Origin: CANJDH01 sp031430015
GTDB taxonomy: Bacteria > Pseudomonadota > Gammaproteobacteria > Burkholderiales > JAEUOS01
DNA length: 64,000 nt
NCBI GenBank assembly: GCA_031430015.1
Contig: JANPAR010000005.1
Location: 1-64,000, forward strand
Reading direction: 5' to 3'
In this document: one piece after another, positions 33,500 to 42,772 of the stretch
How positions within the stretch are numbered: the first letter of the stretch is position 1
Layout: each line of letters begins with the position of its first letter
Translations under genes and position numbers: made by a program
The notes under the pieces: generated by a model
Database searches by the model: none
Seen by the model: the letters and a program-made list of their open reading frames with translations, nothing else
What the model was told of the DNA's origin: nothing

Positions 33500-35773
33500 T
33501 CATCGCGGCAACCCCAACCCGCGCTGCGCAATCAGGCTGCGCTGGATCTCATTGGTACCAATGCTGATGACCCACATCAGTGAGTGACGCAGTCCCTGCT
33601 CGAAACGGCCATTGAGCAGATTGCCGGGCGCGCCTTGCGACAGCGTCGCGCGCATGCCAAGAATCTCCAGCGCTGCTTCGTGAAAGCGCTCCATCAATTC
33701 ACCAGAGAACACCTTGCTGATCGCGCCCATCTCCGGCGGAGTTGGCCCGCTCCCCGCCAACTCGGCGCAATGCATCATCAGTTGCCGCCCGACTTCAATC
33801 TCGACAGCGAGTTGCGCAATGCGGTCGCGCACCAGCGCATCCTCGCGCATCGGCTTGCCATCAATCTCCGACTCGCCGATCAAGCCGCACAGCAACTCGA
33901 ATGCGTGCGCAACTTTCAACACGATGCCACCGCCGACCAGGCCACGCTCGGTGGCGAGTGCGCTGGTCAAGACCTTCCAGCCGCCATCGACTTCACCGAG
34001 CAAGGCGTCAGCGGGCACGCGCACGTCGTCGTAAAAAATGTTGGCGAACGTGCCGCCGTACATCGTCGCCGCCGGTTTGATGTCGATACCCGGCGCGTTC
34101 ATCGGCACGATGAACATGCTGATGCCCGCGTGCGAAGGCTTGGCCACTGGGTTGGTGCGCGCCGCGAGGAACATGTACTTGCCCCACCAGGTCGTCGTCC
34201 AGATCTTCTGGCCGTTGATCACCCACGCATCCCCATCGCGCACCGCAGATGTTTTGAGTGAGGCCAGGTCGGAGCCGGCGTTTGGCTCGCTGTAGCCCAT
34301 GCCGTGCATCGCCTCGCCTTTGAGAATCTCGGGCAAATACTTTTGCTGCTGCGCCGGCGTGCCAAACAACATCAGGCCTGTCGACTGTATCGCCGCGCCG
34401 ACGCGCGGCGCTTCGGCGCGCTCCATCTCTTCCATGAAAGCGATTTGTTCAATCGGCGAGCGCGCCTGCCCGCCGTGGTCGCGTGGCCAGGCAAGACCAA
34501 TCCAGCCGGTGGTGCCGATGTCTTTGGCGAAGCTCGCGTCGAACTCGCGGTCGTGAAATTCTCGTGCATCGAACGCCGCCTTGCGCTCACCTGACCAATG
34601 CGTGTCGAGCCACTCACCCACTTGCGCACGCAATGCGTTACCTGCTTCACCGAGGTCGTAGCGCGGCAGCGTTCCAGCTTCAGTACCATCAAAAAAATGC
34701 GCCGCCAATTCACCACGCGCCCGCCGCACCCCGCCCATTGCCAGCGTATCAAGATGCACGCGCCGGAAATGGCGAGGCGCTTCGTGCTCCTCGGCGTAAC
34801 CAATCGCACCAAACGCATGGTGTGTCTCCAGCGAGACTTGCCGCAAAGCCGGGCTGCCAAACGCACACGCTGCCGAAACAAAGTAGCGCCAGTCTTGCGC
34901 GCCCGCATCGTACTGCGCAGCGGCATTCGCAAGCGTCAGGCGCACACCCTCAAGACTGACAAGACCGTTCGCCAGCTTGTGCTGCACCGCCTGAAAGCTG
35001 CCGATCGGCTTGCCAAATTGCTGACGCTCCTTGGCGTAGTCCACCGCTAGCTCAAACGCACGCCGCGCTGCACCATGCGCGCGCGCGAGCAGGCACAGGC
35101 GCCGAATCAAATGCAGATCGGCACCGAGCGCCGCGGGCCATTCAACCATTTGCGCGGGGCAGCCGGACAAGGTCACTTCGGCGAGCGTGTCCATGCCCAG
35201 CGCGCGCGTGATGGTCGAGGTGCAACCCGGCGCAGCACAATCAACTAGCGCGGCACGTTCACCCTGACCCAACACGGCCAGCACATGCGTGGCCGCCTGC
35301 GCGCCATCCAAAAAGCGCAGCACGCCGAACAGCTTCCCGCCACGCAAGGTGACCGCACTCGCGCTGCCCGTGTTGCGCCCCTCGTCATTCCCGGCAAAGC
35401 TGATCGCAAGCTGTGCGCTGCCGTCATGCAACTGCGTTTGCAACTCGCGCAGCACCGGCGCGCCCGCATGCGGCGCCTTCGCAGCACAGAGGGCAATATT
35501 GAGGAGAACCGCATCCACCAACGGTGTTGGGCATGCAGCCCGGCCCAGTTCCTCCATCACCACGATGGCTTCGGCCAGCCCGCCTTCTTCCGGATCGGTG
35601 CCTAGCGCAGTGAGACCTTGACCCGCCAGCCCGCGCCCGATCGATGCCAATGCGGCGGTGTCAGCCTGATGTGCGGCAGCCTGCCCGGCAGGCCAATGCT
35701 GCGCAAGAAAGCCGCGCACCGACGCGCGCAGCAATGCGCGCTCCTCATTGCCCGGAGTGGTCATGGCGGTCAT
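33500..35773 (-). CDS. Fused double acyl-CoA dehydrogenase
   Basis: Protein of 757 residues containing two acyl-CoA dehydrogenase modules in one chain, about 1-360 and 370-757. The C-terminal module has the FAD/substrate motifs GMGYSEPNAGSDLASLKTSA, GQKIWTTTWWGKYMF and SIGTNEIQRSLIAQRGLGL. At the end the usual YEGT motif, whose Glu is the base in medium-chain enzymes, reads SIGT. The N-terminal module is more diverged. The design recalls the heteromeric steroid-type dehydrogenases in which two different subunits share one FAD site. It lies upstream of a lone Bug receptor and a normal dehydrogenase gene on the same strand. Confidence 0.88.
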   Translation of the reverse strand: MTAMTTPGNEERALLRASVRGFLAQHWPAGQAAAHQADTAALASIGRGLAGQGLTALGTDPEEGGLAEAIVVMEELGRAACPTPLVDAVLLNIALCAAKAPHAGAPVLRELQTQLHDGSAQLAISFAGNDEGRNTGSASAVTLRGGKLFGVLRFLDGAQAATHVLAVLGQGERAALVDCAAPGCTSTITRALGMDTLAEVTLSGCPAQMVEWPAALGADLHLIRRLCLLARAHGAARRAFELAVDYAKERQQFGKPIGSFQAVQHKLANGLVSLEGVRLTLANAAAQYDAGAQDWRYFVSAACAFGSPALRQVSLETHHAFGAIGYAEEHEAPRHFRRVHLDTLAMGGVRRARGELAAHFFDGTEAGTLPRYDLGEAGNALRAQVGEWLDTHWSGERKAAFDAREFHDREFDASFAKDIGTTGWIGLAWPRDHGGQARSPIEQIAFMEEMERAEAPRVGAAIQSTGLMLFGTPAQQQKYLPEILKGEAMHGMGYSEPNAGSDLASLKTSAVRDGDAWVINGQKIWTTTWWGKYMFLAARTNPVAKPSHAGISMFIVPMNAPGIDIKPAATMYGGTFANIFYDDVRVPADALLGEVDGGWKVLTSALATERGLVGGGIVLKVAHAFELLCGLIGESEIDGKPMREDALVRDRIAQLAVEIEVGRQLMMHCAELAGSGPTPPEMGAISKVFSGELMERFHEAALEILGMRATLSQGAPGNLLNGRFEQGLRHSLMWVISIGTNEIQRSLIAQRGLGLPR

Positions 35774-35797
35774 GGCCCGGTCAAGTCGATGCGGGCA

Positions 35798-36784
35798 TCA
35801 CTCCGAGCGAATGTTGTTGTCGCGAATGATCACGCTCCAGCGCGCGACATCCTCCGCAATCATCTCGGCCAATCGCTTGGGTGTCGCCGTCTTGGCCTGT
35901 ACACCGAAGCCCGCGAAGCGCTGCTGCATCTCTGCCGGCGCAAGCGCCCGGTTGATGGCGTCATTGAGTTTGCCCACCACATCGGGCGGCGTATTGGCGG
36001 CGGCGATGAATCCGAACCAGGTCTCAGCGGCATAGCCCGGCACAACGCTGCCGACGGTCGGTGCGCCCGGTGCCAGCGGCGTGGGTTCAGCGGAAGCGAC
36101 GCCGAGCAGCTTCAATTTGCCGTTGGCGATGAAACCGTTCATCGCAGACGAGGCCGAGGTGATCAGCATTTTGACTTCACCTGCGACCACGGCATTGGTG
36201 GTCGGGGCCTGCCCCTTGTAGGGGATGTGCGTCATCTTCACGCCGACGCTGCGCGCGAACAGCTCGCTGGCGAGATGGCCGAAGGAGCCGGTACCGGCTG
36301 ATGCGAAGTCTGGTGGCGAGGGCTGTTGCTTGAGATAGTCGATGAAGCCTTTGAGGTCGTTGGGGGGTATCGACGCGGGGATCACGAGGAACAGAGGCGA
36401 GAGCGACACCAGCGCGATCGGCGAGAAATCCTTGATGCCGTCGATGCCGGGGTCCTTGACAACGAAGGGGGCGACGGCGACGATGCCGCTGTTGATGAAC
36501 AGCAGGGTGTGGCCGTCAGGGGTCGAGCGCGCCACTTCGCGCGCGGCAATGAGGCCTCCAGCCCCGGGCTTGTTTTCCACCAGCACCGGCTGGCCGAGCG
36601 ACTTTTGCAGCGGCTCTTGCAGGGCGCGCGCCATTAAATCCGTGGTGCCGCCCGCCGGGTAGGGCACGACGAAGCGAATCGGCTTGGACGGAAAAGCCTG
36701 CCCGAATGCAGCGCTGCTGGTGGCCAAAGCCACGCCCGCTGCCAGTGCTGCCAGCCCTCTTCGAACAAAGACGGAAATGCGCAT
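35798..36784 (-). CDS. Bug-type periplasmic receptor
   Basis: Receptor of 328 residues with signal GLAALAAGVALATSSAAFGQA and motifs FPSKPIRFVVPYPAGGTTD, ENKPGAGGLIAAREVARSTP, GTGSFGHLASELF and MTHIPYKGQAPTTNAVVAG. It is placed between two acyl-CoA dehydrogenase genes in one transcription direction, 24 bases from each. Confidence 0.93.
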   Translation of the reverse strand: MRISVFVRRGLAALAAGVALATSSAAFGQAFPSKPIRFVVPYPAGGTTDLMARALQEPLQKSLGQPVLVENKPGAGGLIAAREVARSTPDGHTLLFINSGIVAVAPFVVKDPGIDGIKDFSPIALVSLSPLFLVIPASIPPNDLKGFIDYLKQQPSPPDFASAGTGSFGHLASELFARSVGVKMTHIPYKGQAPTTNAVVAGEVKMLITSASSAMNGFIANGKLKLLGVASAEPTPLAPGAPTVGSVVPGYAAETWFGFIAAANTPPDVVGKLNDAINRALAPAEMQQRFAGFGVQAKTATPKRLAEMIAEDVARWSVIIRDNNIRSE

Positions 36785-36808
36785 GCCACTCTCCTTGAAA
36801 TGCCGGGG

Positions 36809-37948
36809 TTACTTGAGCAGATGGCGCGCGATCACCATGCGCTGAATCTGGTTGGTGCCTTCGAAAATTTGCGCCAGCTTGGCGTCACGCATCATGCGCT
36901 CGACCGGGTAATCCTTGGTGTAGCCGTAGCCACCGAACACCTGCACTGCGTCGGTGGTCACTTGCATCGCCATGTCGCTGCCGAAACATTTGGCGTGGCT
37001 GGCGAGCACGGTGAGGCGCGCGAAGTCGCCGTCGTCGCCGGCGCGTGCGCACTCGTAGACCAATGCACGTGCTGCTTCGATCTGGATCGACATGTCAGCC
37101 AGCATGAACTGGATGCCCTGAAACTCGGCGATGCTGCGTTTGAATTGTTTGCGCTCTTTGGCATACGCCACCGACGCATCCAGCGCGCCCTGCGCCAGCC
37201 CGACGGCCTGCGCGCCGATGGTGGGGCGATTCATGTCGAGCGCGCGCATCGAGGCGCGAAAGCCCTTGCCTTCTTCGCCGACCAGGTTTTCAGCCGGCAC
37301 GCGCACGTCGTCGAGGAAGATTGGCGTGTTGGGCGCACCGCGCCAGCCCATCTTGCGCTCGTGGCGACCGAAGGTGATGCCCTTCATCTTTTTCGGCTCG
37401 AGGATGAAGGCGCTGATGCCTTCGGCGCCGGATGATCCGCTGGTACGCGCGAACAACACGATGTAGTCGGCGATCACGCCGTAGCTGCACCATTGCTTGC
37501 GGCCATTGAGCACGTAGCAGTCGCCATCCGTCACGGCGCGCGTGTTCATGGCGCTCACGTCCGAGCCGGCCTGCGGCTCCGAGATTGCGATCGCCGTCAC
37601 GACGCCGCCTTTGGCGATGATGGGAAGAAAGCGCTTGCGCTGCTCCTCCGAGCCGAAATGCAGCAAGGGCATGGTGAACATGGTGTTGAGGCCGGCAATC
37701 GAGCCGCAGGCGGGCGAGGCGCGCGACACTTCTTCACGCGCCATGCACAGCATGGTGAGATTGCCGTTGGGGCCACCGTAGGCTTCGGGCACCAGCAGTT
37801 GCATCAGGCCCATGTCGCCAAAGATGGGCAGCAGTTCGTCGGGGAAACGGTCGTTCTCGTCGATTTCGGCAGCGATCGGCGCAACGTGCTTCTCGACCAT
37901 GCGGCGGATGCTGTCGCGGAAGGCGAGTTGGTCTTCGGTGAAGGGCAT
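36809..37948 (-). CDS. Acyl-CoA dehydrogenase
   Basis: FAD enzyme of 379 residues that makes the alpha,beta double bond in an acyl-CoA and passes electrons to ETF. Signature motifs are IAISEPQAGSDVSAMNT, NGRKQWCSYGVIADY, AYAKERKQFKRSIAEFQGIQ, VQVFGGYGYTKDYPVERMMRDAK and the catalytic Glu in IFEGTNQIQ. The ATG at 37948 starts the conserved domain. Upstream, a GntR-type operator lies at 38086-38100 in the space shared with the divergent hydratase gene, so both directions are probably controlled together. Confidence 0.94.
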   Translation of the reverse strand: MPFTEDQLAFRDSIRRMVEKHVAPIAAEIDENDRFPDELLPIFGDMGLMQLLVPEAYGGPNGNLTMLCMAREEVSRASPACGSIAGLNTMFTMPLLHFGSEEQRKRFLPIIAKGGVVTAIAISEPQAGSDVSAMNTRAVTDGDCYVLNGRKQWCSYGVIADYIVLFARTSGSSGAEGISAFILEPKKMKGITFGRHERKMGWRGAPNTPIFLDDVRVPAENLVGEEGKGFRASMRALDMNRPTIGAQAVGLAQGALDASVAYAKERKQFKRSIAEFQGIQFMLADMSIQIEAARALVYECARAGDDGDFARLTVLASHAKCFGSDMAMQVTTDAVQVFGGYGYTKDYPVERMMRDAKLAQIFEGTNQIQRMVIARHLLK

Positions 37949-38085
37949 GGAAGTTCTCTGCAGTGGCGAACGTTTTGGTGAAAAAGGGGCGGCAATGCAC
38001 GTGCAAGTGAGCGCACCGGCCGGGCACCAGGTAATTCGGAGCGCGACGACACGGCATTTGTTCTGACAAAATGGCACTTGTTTTT

Positions 38086-38100
38086 AATGGTAGCACCATT
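38086..38100. promoter_or_regulatory. Candidate GntR/FCD operator
   Basis: AATGGTAGCACCATT is a perfect 6-3-6 palindrome containing TGGTAGCACCA, which fits the FadR/FCD-subfamily consensus TnGT-N3-ACnA at every fixed base. It is the only such site noticed in the 214-base gap between the divergent dehydrogenase and hydratase genes. The FCD regulator encoded at 39054-39851 is the obvious binder. Confidence 0.7.
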
Positions 38101-38162
38101 TAGAATAAACGCTTCGTCACTTCCCGTCAAGCGCAATGATGTTGCGTTGACCCCACCGCCCC

Positions 38163-38999
38163 ATGTCAACTACCGCCACTACCGCCACCCCCGCCATCGA
38201 CTACTCCCGCTACGAGTGCCTGAAGATCGAGAAAGTAGGCAAGCTCGCCATCGTCACCCTCAACCAGCCGGAAACCGGCAACCGCATCGCGCACCGCTTT
38301 CACGTCGAGTTGCAGGACATCTGGGCCGATCTGTCGCGCGACAAGGGCGTCAACGCCATTCTGCTGCAAGGCTCGGGAAAATATTTCAGCGTCGGCGGCA
38401 ATGTCAAGGGCATGCTGGAGCGCCCCGGCGGTGATGTGTTTGAAGAAGGCGAGATGATCGAGCCCACCGGCGGGCGGCGCATCGTGCAAAACATCCTTGA
38501 CTGCGACCAGCCAGTGGTGTGCGCGATCAACGGCGATTGCATTGGCCTTGCGGCCACCATTGCGCTGCTGTGCGACATCACGGTGGCATCCGAGACGGCG
38601 CGCATTGGCGATCCGCACGTGAAGATCGGCCTCGTGGCCGGTGACGGCGGCGCGGTGATCTGGCCGCTGCTGGTAGGGCCAAACCGTGCCAAGGAGTATT
38701 TGATGCGCGGCACGCTCATCAAGGGCGCGGAGGCTGCACGCATCGGGCTGGTCAATCACGCAGTGCCGGTCGAGCAGGTCTACGCCAAGGCACGCGAGAT
38801 CGCTGAAGAACTTGCCAATGGCCCGACCTGGGCGATCCGCTGGACCAAGCTGTCGGTCAACAAACAATTGAAAGATCAGTTCAACCTCATCATGGATACG
38901 TCTTACGCACTGGAGATGATGACGTTCCAGACCGAAGACCACAAGGAAGCCGTGCGCGCCTTTGTCGAAAAGCGCAAGCCGGTGTATAGCGGGCGCTGA
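38163..38999 (+). CDS. Enoyl-CoA hydratase/isomerase family protein lacking both catalytic Glu
   Basis: Crotonase-fold protein of 278 residues. The fold segments LAIVTLNQPETGNRI, YFSVGGNVKGM and INGDCIGLAATIALLCDITVAS are clear. The first catalytic Glu position (GGGxE in classic hydratases) is Thr/Ala in GLAATIALL, and the second is in GDPHVKIGLVAGDGG with no PE. Some homologues act as C-C hydrolases, decarboxylases or isomerases through other residues. The C-terminus, RAFVEKRKPVYSGR, is typical. It is divergent from the acyl-CoA dehydrogenase and heads a run with the GntR and CoA-transferase genes. Confidence 0.85.
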   Translation: MSTTATTATPAIDYSRYECLKIEKVGKLAIVTLNQPETGNRIAHRFHVELQDIWADLSRDKGVNAILLQGSGKYFSVGGNVKGMLERPGGDVFEEGEMIEPTGGRRIVQNILDCDQPVVCAINGDCIGLAATIALLCDITVASETARIGDPHVKIGLVAGDGGAVIWPLLVGPNRAKEYLMRGTLIKGAEAARIGLVNHAVPVEQVYAKAREIAEELANGPTWAIRWTKLSVNKQLKDQFNLIMDTSYALEMMTFQTEDHKEAVRAFVEKRKPVYSGR

Positions 39000-39053
39000 C
39001 GAGCCAGTTCCATTCCGTTTCACTTCACTCAACGCACGCGCAATCGGACCGCA

Positions 39054-39851
39054 ATGGCTACCGCTCCCTCCAGTCTCGTCTTCGCGCCTGTGCATACGCG
39101 GCGCGCGTTTGAGGAAATTTGCCTGCGCATTCGCGAGCAACTCACCGCCGGTGCGCTCAAGCCCGGCGACAAGCTGCCGGCCGAGCGGGACCTGGCGCAG
39201 CAAATGGGCGTCGGCCGCAACGCCTTGCGCGAGGCTTTGCGCAGCCTTGAAATCGCTGGCATCGTAAGACTGCAAAAAGGCGTCAAAGGCGGCGCCTTCA
39301 TTCACGACGGCGATCCTGACCGCATGAATCAGGTGGTGCAGGATATGTTCTCGCTCGGCTCGATCTCGATGGACGAACTCACCGAGGCGCGCATTCACAC
39401 CCAGGACATGGTGGTGCGCCTCGCCTGTGAGCGCGCCACCAAGACTGATTTTGATGCCATCGAGGCCAACCTTGCCCATACCGAATCGGTGACGCATGCG
39501 GGCAAGTTTCTCGACCGCGTGGAATGCTCGCGAGAGTTCTACCGTTTGCTCGCGGCGGCGACACGCAATCAGGTGCTGTCGATGATGGTGCATTCACTCA
39601 CCGAAATTCTGATGCAGTTCGTTTACGCGCGCGTCGCCGCTGGCGGTGCGCCACAGCCGCGGCTGGTCGAGAAGCGCCGCGAGTTTTTGGCTGCGCTGCG
39701 CGCACGCGATGCGGCTCGTGCCACACGCCTGATGAAGACCCATTTGAAATCGGTGCATCTACTGCTGCGCCCTGCTTCACCGCAACCTGGCAAGCCCGGC
39801 AAGTCGGTCAAGACAACCAACACGCCGCACGCCAACAAGACTCGCACATGA
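39054..39851 (+). CDS. GntR-family regulator, FadR/FCD subfamily
   Basis: DNA-binding regulator of 265 residues. The winged helix-turn-helix (about 15-85) reads PGDKLPAERDLAQQMGVGRN with ALREALRSLEIAGIVRLQKG. The C-terminal all-helical FCD effector domain (about 110-235) has acidic and His ligands for a metal and carboxylate. A basic, Lys/Thr-rich tail follows. It should bind the palindrome at 38086-38100 and release it in the presence of a pathway acid or acyl-CoA (inference). Its last codons overlap the CoA-transferase start as ATGA. Confidence 0.9.
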   Translation: MATAPSSLVFAPVHTRRAFEEICLRIREQLTAGALKPGDKLPAERDLAQQMGVGRNALREALRSLEIAGIVRLQKGVKGGAFIHDGDPDRMNQVVQDMFSLGSISMDELTEARIHTQDMVVRLACERATKTDFDAIEANLAHTESVTHAGKFLDRVECSREFYRLLAAATRNQVLSMMVHSLTEILMQFVYARVAAGGAPQPRLVEKRREFLAALRARDAARATRLMKTHLKSVHLLLRPASPQPGKPGKSVKTTNTPHANKTRT

Positions 39852-41050
39852 CAGCATCCACTTCCACCGGCAACGCAGGCGAGGCCCTCGCCGGCCTGCG
39901 CGTACTCGACTTCACCAGCATGATCGCGGGGCCGTATGCCGCGCGTCTTCTCGCCGACCTGGGGGCCGAAGTCATCAAGATCGAGCCGCCCGGCGGCGAA
40001 GACATGCGCCAGCGTGCGCCGCTTGTCGATGGCCACAGCCGCTATTTCGGCCAGCTCAACGCCGGCAAGCGAAGCATCACACTGGATCTTAAAAATGCCG
40101 GGGCGCTCAAGCTTGTCCTGCGCATGATCGAGAAGGTGGATGTGCTGATCGAGAATTTTCGCCCTGGCGTGATGCAACGCCTCGGCCTTGATTTCGCCAC
40201 CTTGAGCAGAATCAATCCACGTCTGGTGTATTGCTCGATCTCTGGCTACGGGCAGACCGGCGCTGCGACCGGCCGGCCGGCCTATGCGCCGGTGGTGCAT
40301 GCTGCGAGTGGCTTTGACAAAACGCTGGCGCGCTACGCCGGTGGCAGCGACCGGCCTGCCAGTGGCGCGGTCTTCATTGCCGATGTGCTGGGCGGTATCT
40401 ACGCCTGCTCTGCAATCCAGACCGCGCTGTTGCAGCGGGTGCGCACTGGCACCGGCCAGCAAGTCGATGTGGCGCTGATGGACTGCATGCTCAATCTGCT
40501 CGTATATGAATTGCAGGAAGCACAGGTGCCACCCATGCCACCGCGTTTTTCCTACGGGCCGATCCGCGCCGCCGGCGGCGACTTGCTGATTGCACCGATC
40601 ACGCAGCGCAATTTCACGATGCTGTGCGATGCCATCGGCCAGCCAGCGTTGAAAACCGATGCGCGCTTTTCCACCGTGGCGGCGCGCTCACGCAACTGGT
40701 ATGCATTGATGGCGTATGCAGAGGCCTGGGCTGGCAGCCGCACCGTGAGCGAATGTATTGCCGTGCTCGACGCTGGCGGGGTGCCGTGTTCGCACTACGC
40801 CGAAGCTGCCGACGCGCTCACGAATGCAGATCTGATTGCGCGCGGCACCTTCGCCAACATCACTGACGGCGGCGGCACTTACAAGGGCATCAACCCGCCG
40901 TACCAACTATCCGGCACGCATGCCGGGATGCGCGAGCAGGTGCCCGGCGCAGGCGAGCATGGCGAAACCATCTTGCGTGAATGGCTGGGCTTGAGCGCCG
41001 CTGAGCTGGCCCAGGCCAGGTCGGATGGACTGCTCGGCACCTCGCCATAG
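39848..41050 (+). CDS. Family III CoA-transferase
   Basis: CaiB/BaiF-type enzyme of 400 residues. It begins LAGLRVLDFTSMIAGPYAAR with LADLGAEVIKIEPPGGEDMR, and the nucleophilic Asp is in VDVALMDCMLNLL. The ATG at 39848 overlaps the TGA of the regulator gene, so translation is coupled. In this operon it may activate the substrate acid using another acyl-CoA, as an alternative to the ATP-dependent synthetase at 31307-32893. Confidence 0.93.
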   Translation: MTASTSTGNAGEALAGLRVLDFTSMIAGPYAARLLADLGAEVIKIEPPGGEDMRQRAPLVDGHSRYFGQLNAGKRSITLDLKNAGALKLVLRMIEKVDVLIENFRPGVMQRLGLDFATLSRINPRLVYCSISGYGQTGAATGRPAYAPVVHAASGFDKTLARYAGGSDRPASGAVFIADVLGGIYACSAIQTALLQRVRTGTGQQVDVALMDCMLNLLVYELQEAQVPPMPPRFSYGPIRAAGGDLLIAPITQRNFTMLCDAIGQPALKTDARFSTVAARSRNWYALMAYAEAWAGSRTVSECIAVLDAGGVPCSHYAEAADALTNADLIARGTFANITDGGGTYKGINPPYQLSGTHAGMREQVPGAGEHGETILREWLGLSAAELAQARSDGLLGTSP

Positions 41051-41150
41051 CGCGTTCATCTCTGCGGCAGGCCTGCATCGCGCGATGCGCCGCCACTACT
41101 CAGTACGCTGCCACGAGTACCCTGCCACGACACAGCCCCATTTCGAGCGT

Positions 41151-41182
41151 AAAAAAGCCCGCCATAAACGGCGGGCTTTTTT
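41151..41182. terminator. Bidirectional terminator between CoA-transferase and rhlE
   Basis: AAAAAAGCCCGCC (41151-41163) pairs with GGCGGGCTTTTTT (41170-41182) over a six-base loop. A and T runs on both sides allow it to end both converging transcripts. Confidence 0.88.
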
Positions 41183-41209
41183 ATGACCAGCAGCGCTGGT
41201 ACGCGGCGC

Positions 41210-42772
41210 TTACGCGCGGCCGCGCGCGACAAACGCGCCACGCTCTTCGCGCTTGAAACCGCCGCCGAATGATTTGCCAGTCTTCGCAAAGCCGCCCGGT
41301 TTGGCCGCGCCATACGACTTCTCGCCGAAGGGCTTGCTGCCAAACGGTTTGCCGCCACCGCCACCGCCACCGGCCCCGGCGCGGGCATAGCCGCCGCCGG
41401 GCTTGGCACCACGGCGCGCCGGATGCTTGCCGCTGCGCTCTTCGGTGATCTTCGGCTCCAGGCCGGCAATCGCCTCAATCTGCGCGCGCTGGCCGGTGAA
41501 ACGCTCGATGGAGCGCATCAAGCTGCGCTCGCCCGGATTGACCAGCGTCACTGCGGTGCCGGTGCGGCCGGCACGGCCGGTGCGGCCAATGCGGTGCACG
41601 TAGTCTTCGGCCTGGCGCGGTGCGTCGAAATTGATCACGTGGCTGATACCCGCCACGTCGAGGCCGCGCGCGGCCACGTCGGTGGCGACCAGCACGCGGG
41701 TGCGGCCGTCGTGCATGCCCTTGAGGGTGCGGTTGCGCTGGCCCTGGTTCATGTCGCCGTGCAATGCTTGCGCGGAGAAGCCCTGGTCGCGCAGCAGGCC
41801 TGAGAGGTCATCGGCGCTGCGCTTGGTCGAGGTGAACACCAGCGCCTGCTGGATATCGGTGTCGCGCAGGATGGCGTCGAGCAACTTGTTTTTGTGCGTC
41901 ATGTTGTCGGCGAACATGAAGCGCTGCTCGATCTTGCCTTTGAGTTCGGGCGTGGTGGTGATCTCGATGCGCTTCGCATCCTTGGTGATCTTGCGCGCCA
42001 TCGTGCCGACCACGCCGTCGAGCGTGGCCGAGAACAGCAGGGTCTGGCGCGAGGCCGGCGTCTTGGCGACGATGGCTTCAATGTCTTCAATGAAACCCAT
42101 GTCGAGCATGCGGTCGGCTTCGTCGAGGATCAGCACCTCGAGGCGGCGAAAGTCAATGCGGCCGCGCTCCATGTGATCCATCAGGCGGCCGGGCGTGGCC
42201 ACGACGACATCAACCGGGCCTTGCAGGGCTTTCAACTGCACCGGGTAAGGCATGCCGCCAACCAGGCAGGCGACGCGGAATTTTTTGAGTTTGTGGCCGT
42301 AGGTGTACGACGCCTTGTCCACTTGCAGTGCCAGTTCGCGCGTCGGGGTCAGCACCAGAATGCGCGGGCCGTTGCTGCCCTTGACTTTGCTCTCTTCGAC
42401 GAGACGGTTGAGGCTCGGCAGCATGAAGGCCGCCGTCTTGCCGCTGCCGGTGTGCGACGACACCAGCAAGTCACCGCCGGTCAGCGCAGCGGGGATGGCC
42501 TGCATCTGCACAGCGGTGGGGGTCTCATAGCCGCTCGATTTGAGCGAGTTGAGAATGATCGGGTGCAGGCCGAGATTGGCGAAGGGCGACACCGCGGGTA
42601 CTGGAGCCGATGCAGGCCCGGACGCGTGTTCACTCGCCGCAGTCGATGTGGCTGCTGCGCCGGTCACCGGCATGTCGTCGAAGTGTGCCTTCGATGCAGC
42701 CATAAAGTTGGCGGTCGACGGTGCGACAGCGTTGGCCGCAGCTTGTGCCGCGATTTGATCAATGATGCTCAT
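41210..42772 (-). CDS. rhlE: DEAD-box RNA helicase RhlE
   Basis: ATP-dependent RNA helicase of 520 residues acting in ribosome assembly and RNA turnover. The Q motif is FANLGLHPIILNSLKSSGYE (with TPTAVQ following), motif I SHTGSGKTA, motif II LDEADRMLDMGF, motif III SAT and motif VI HRIGRTGRAG. The N-terminus carries an Ala/Ser-rich extension of about 60 residues and the C-terminus a Gly/Lys/Arg-rich RNA-binding tail. AAGGAAA precedes the ATG at 42772. The gene faces the bidirectional terminator. Confidence 0.94.
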   Translation of the reverse strand: MSIIDQIAAQAAANAVAPSTANFMAASKAHFDDMPVTGAAATSTAASEHASGPASAPVPAVSPFANLGLHPIILNSLKSSGYETPTAVQMQAIPAALTGGDLLVSSHTGSGKTAAFMLPSLNRLVEESKVKGSNGPRILVLTPTRELALQVDKASYTYGHKLKKFRVACLVGGMPYPVQLKALQGPVDVVVATPGRLMDHMERGRIDFRRLEVLILDEADRMLDMGFIEDIEAIVAKTPASRQTLLFSATLDGVVGTMARKITKDAKRIEITTTPELKGKIEQRFMFADNMTHKNKLLDAILRDTDIQQALVFTSTKRSADDLSGLLRDQGFSAQALHGDMNQGQRNRTLKGMHDGRTRVLVATDVAARGLDVAGISHVINFDAPRQAEDYVHRIGRTGRAGRTGTAVTLVNPGERSLMRSIERFTGQRAQIEAIAGLEPKITEERSGKHPARRGAKPGGGYARAGAGGGGGGGKPFGSKPFGEKSYGAAKPGGFAKTGKSFGGGFKREERGAFVARGRA

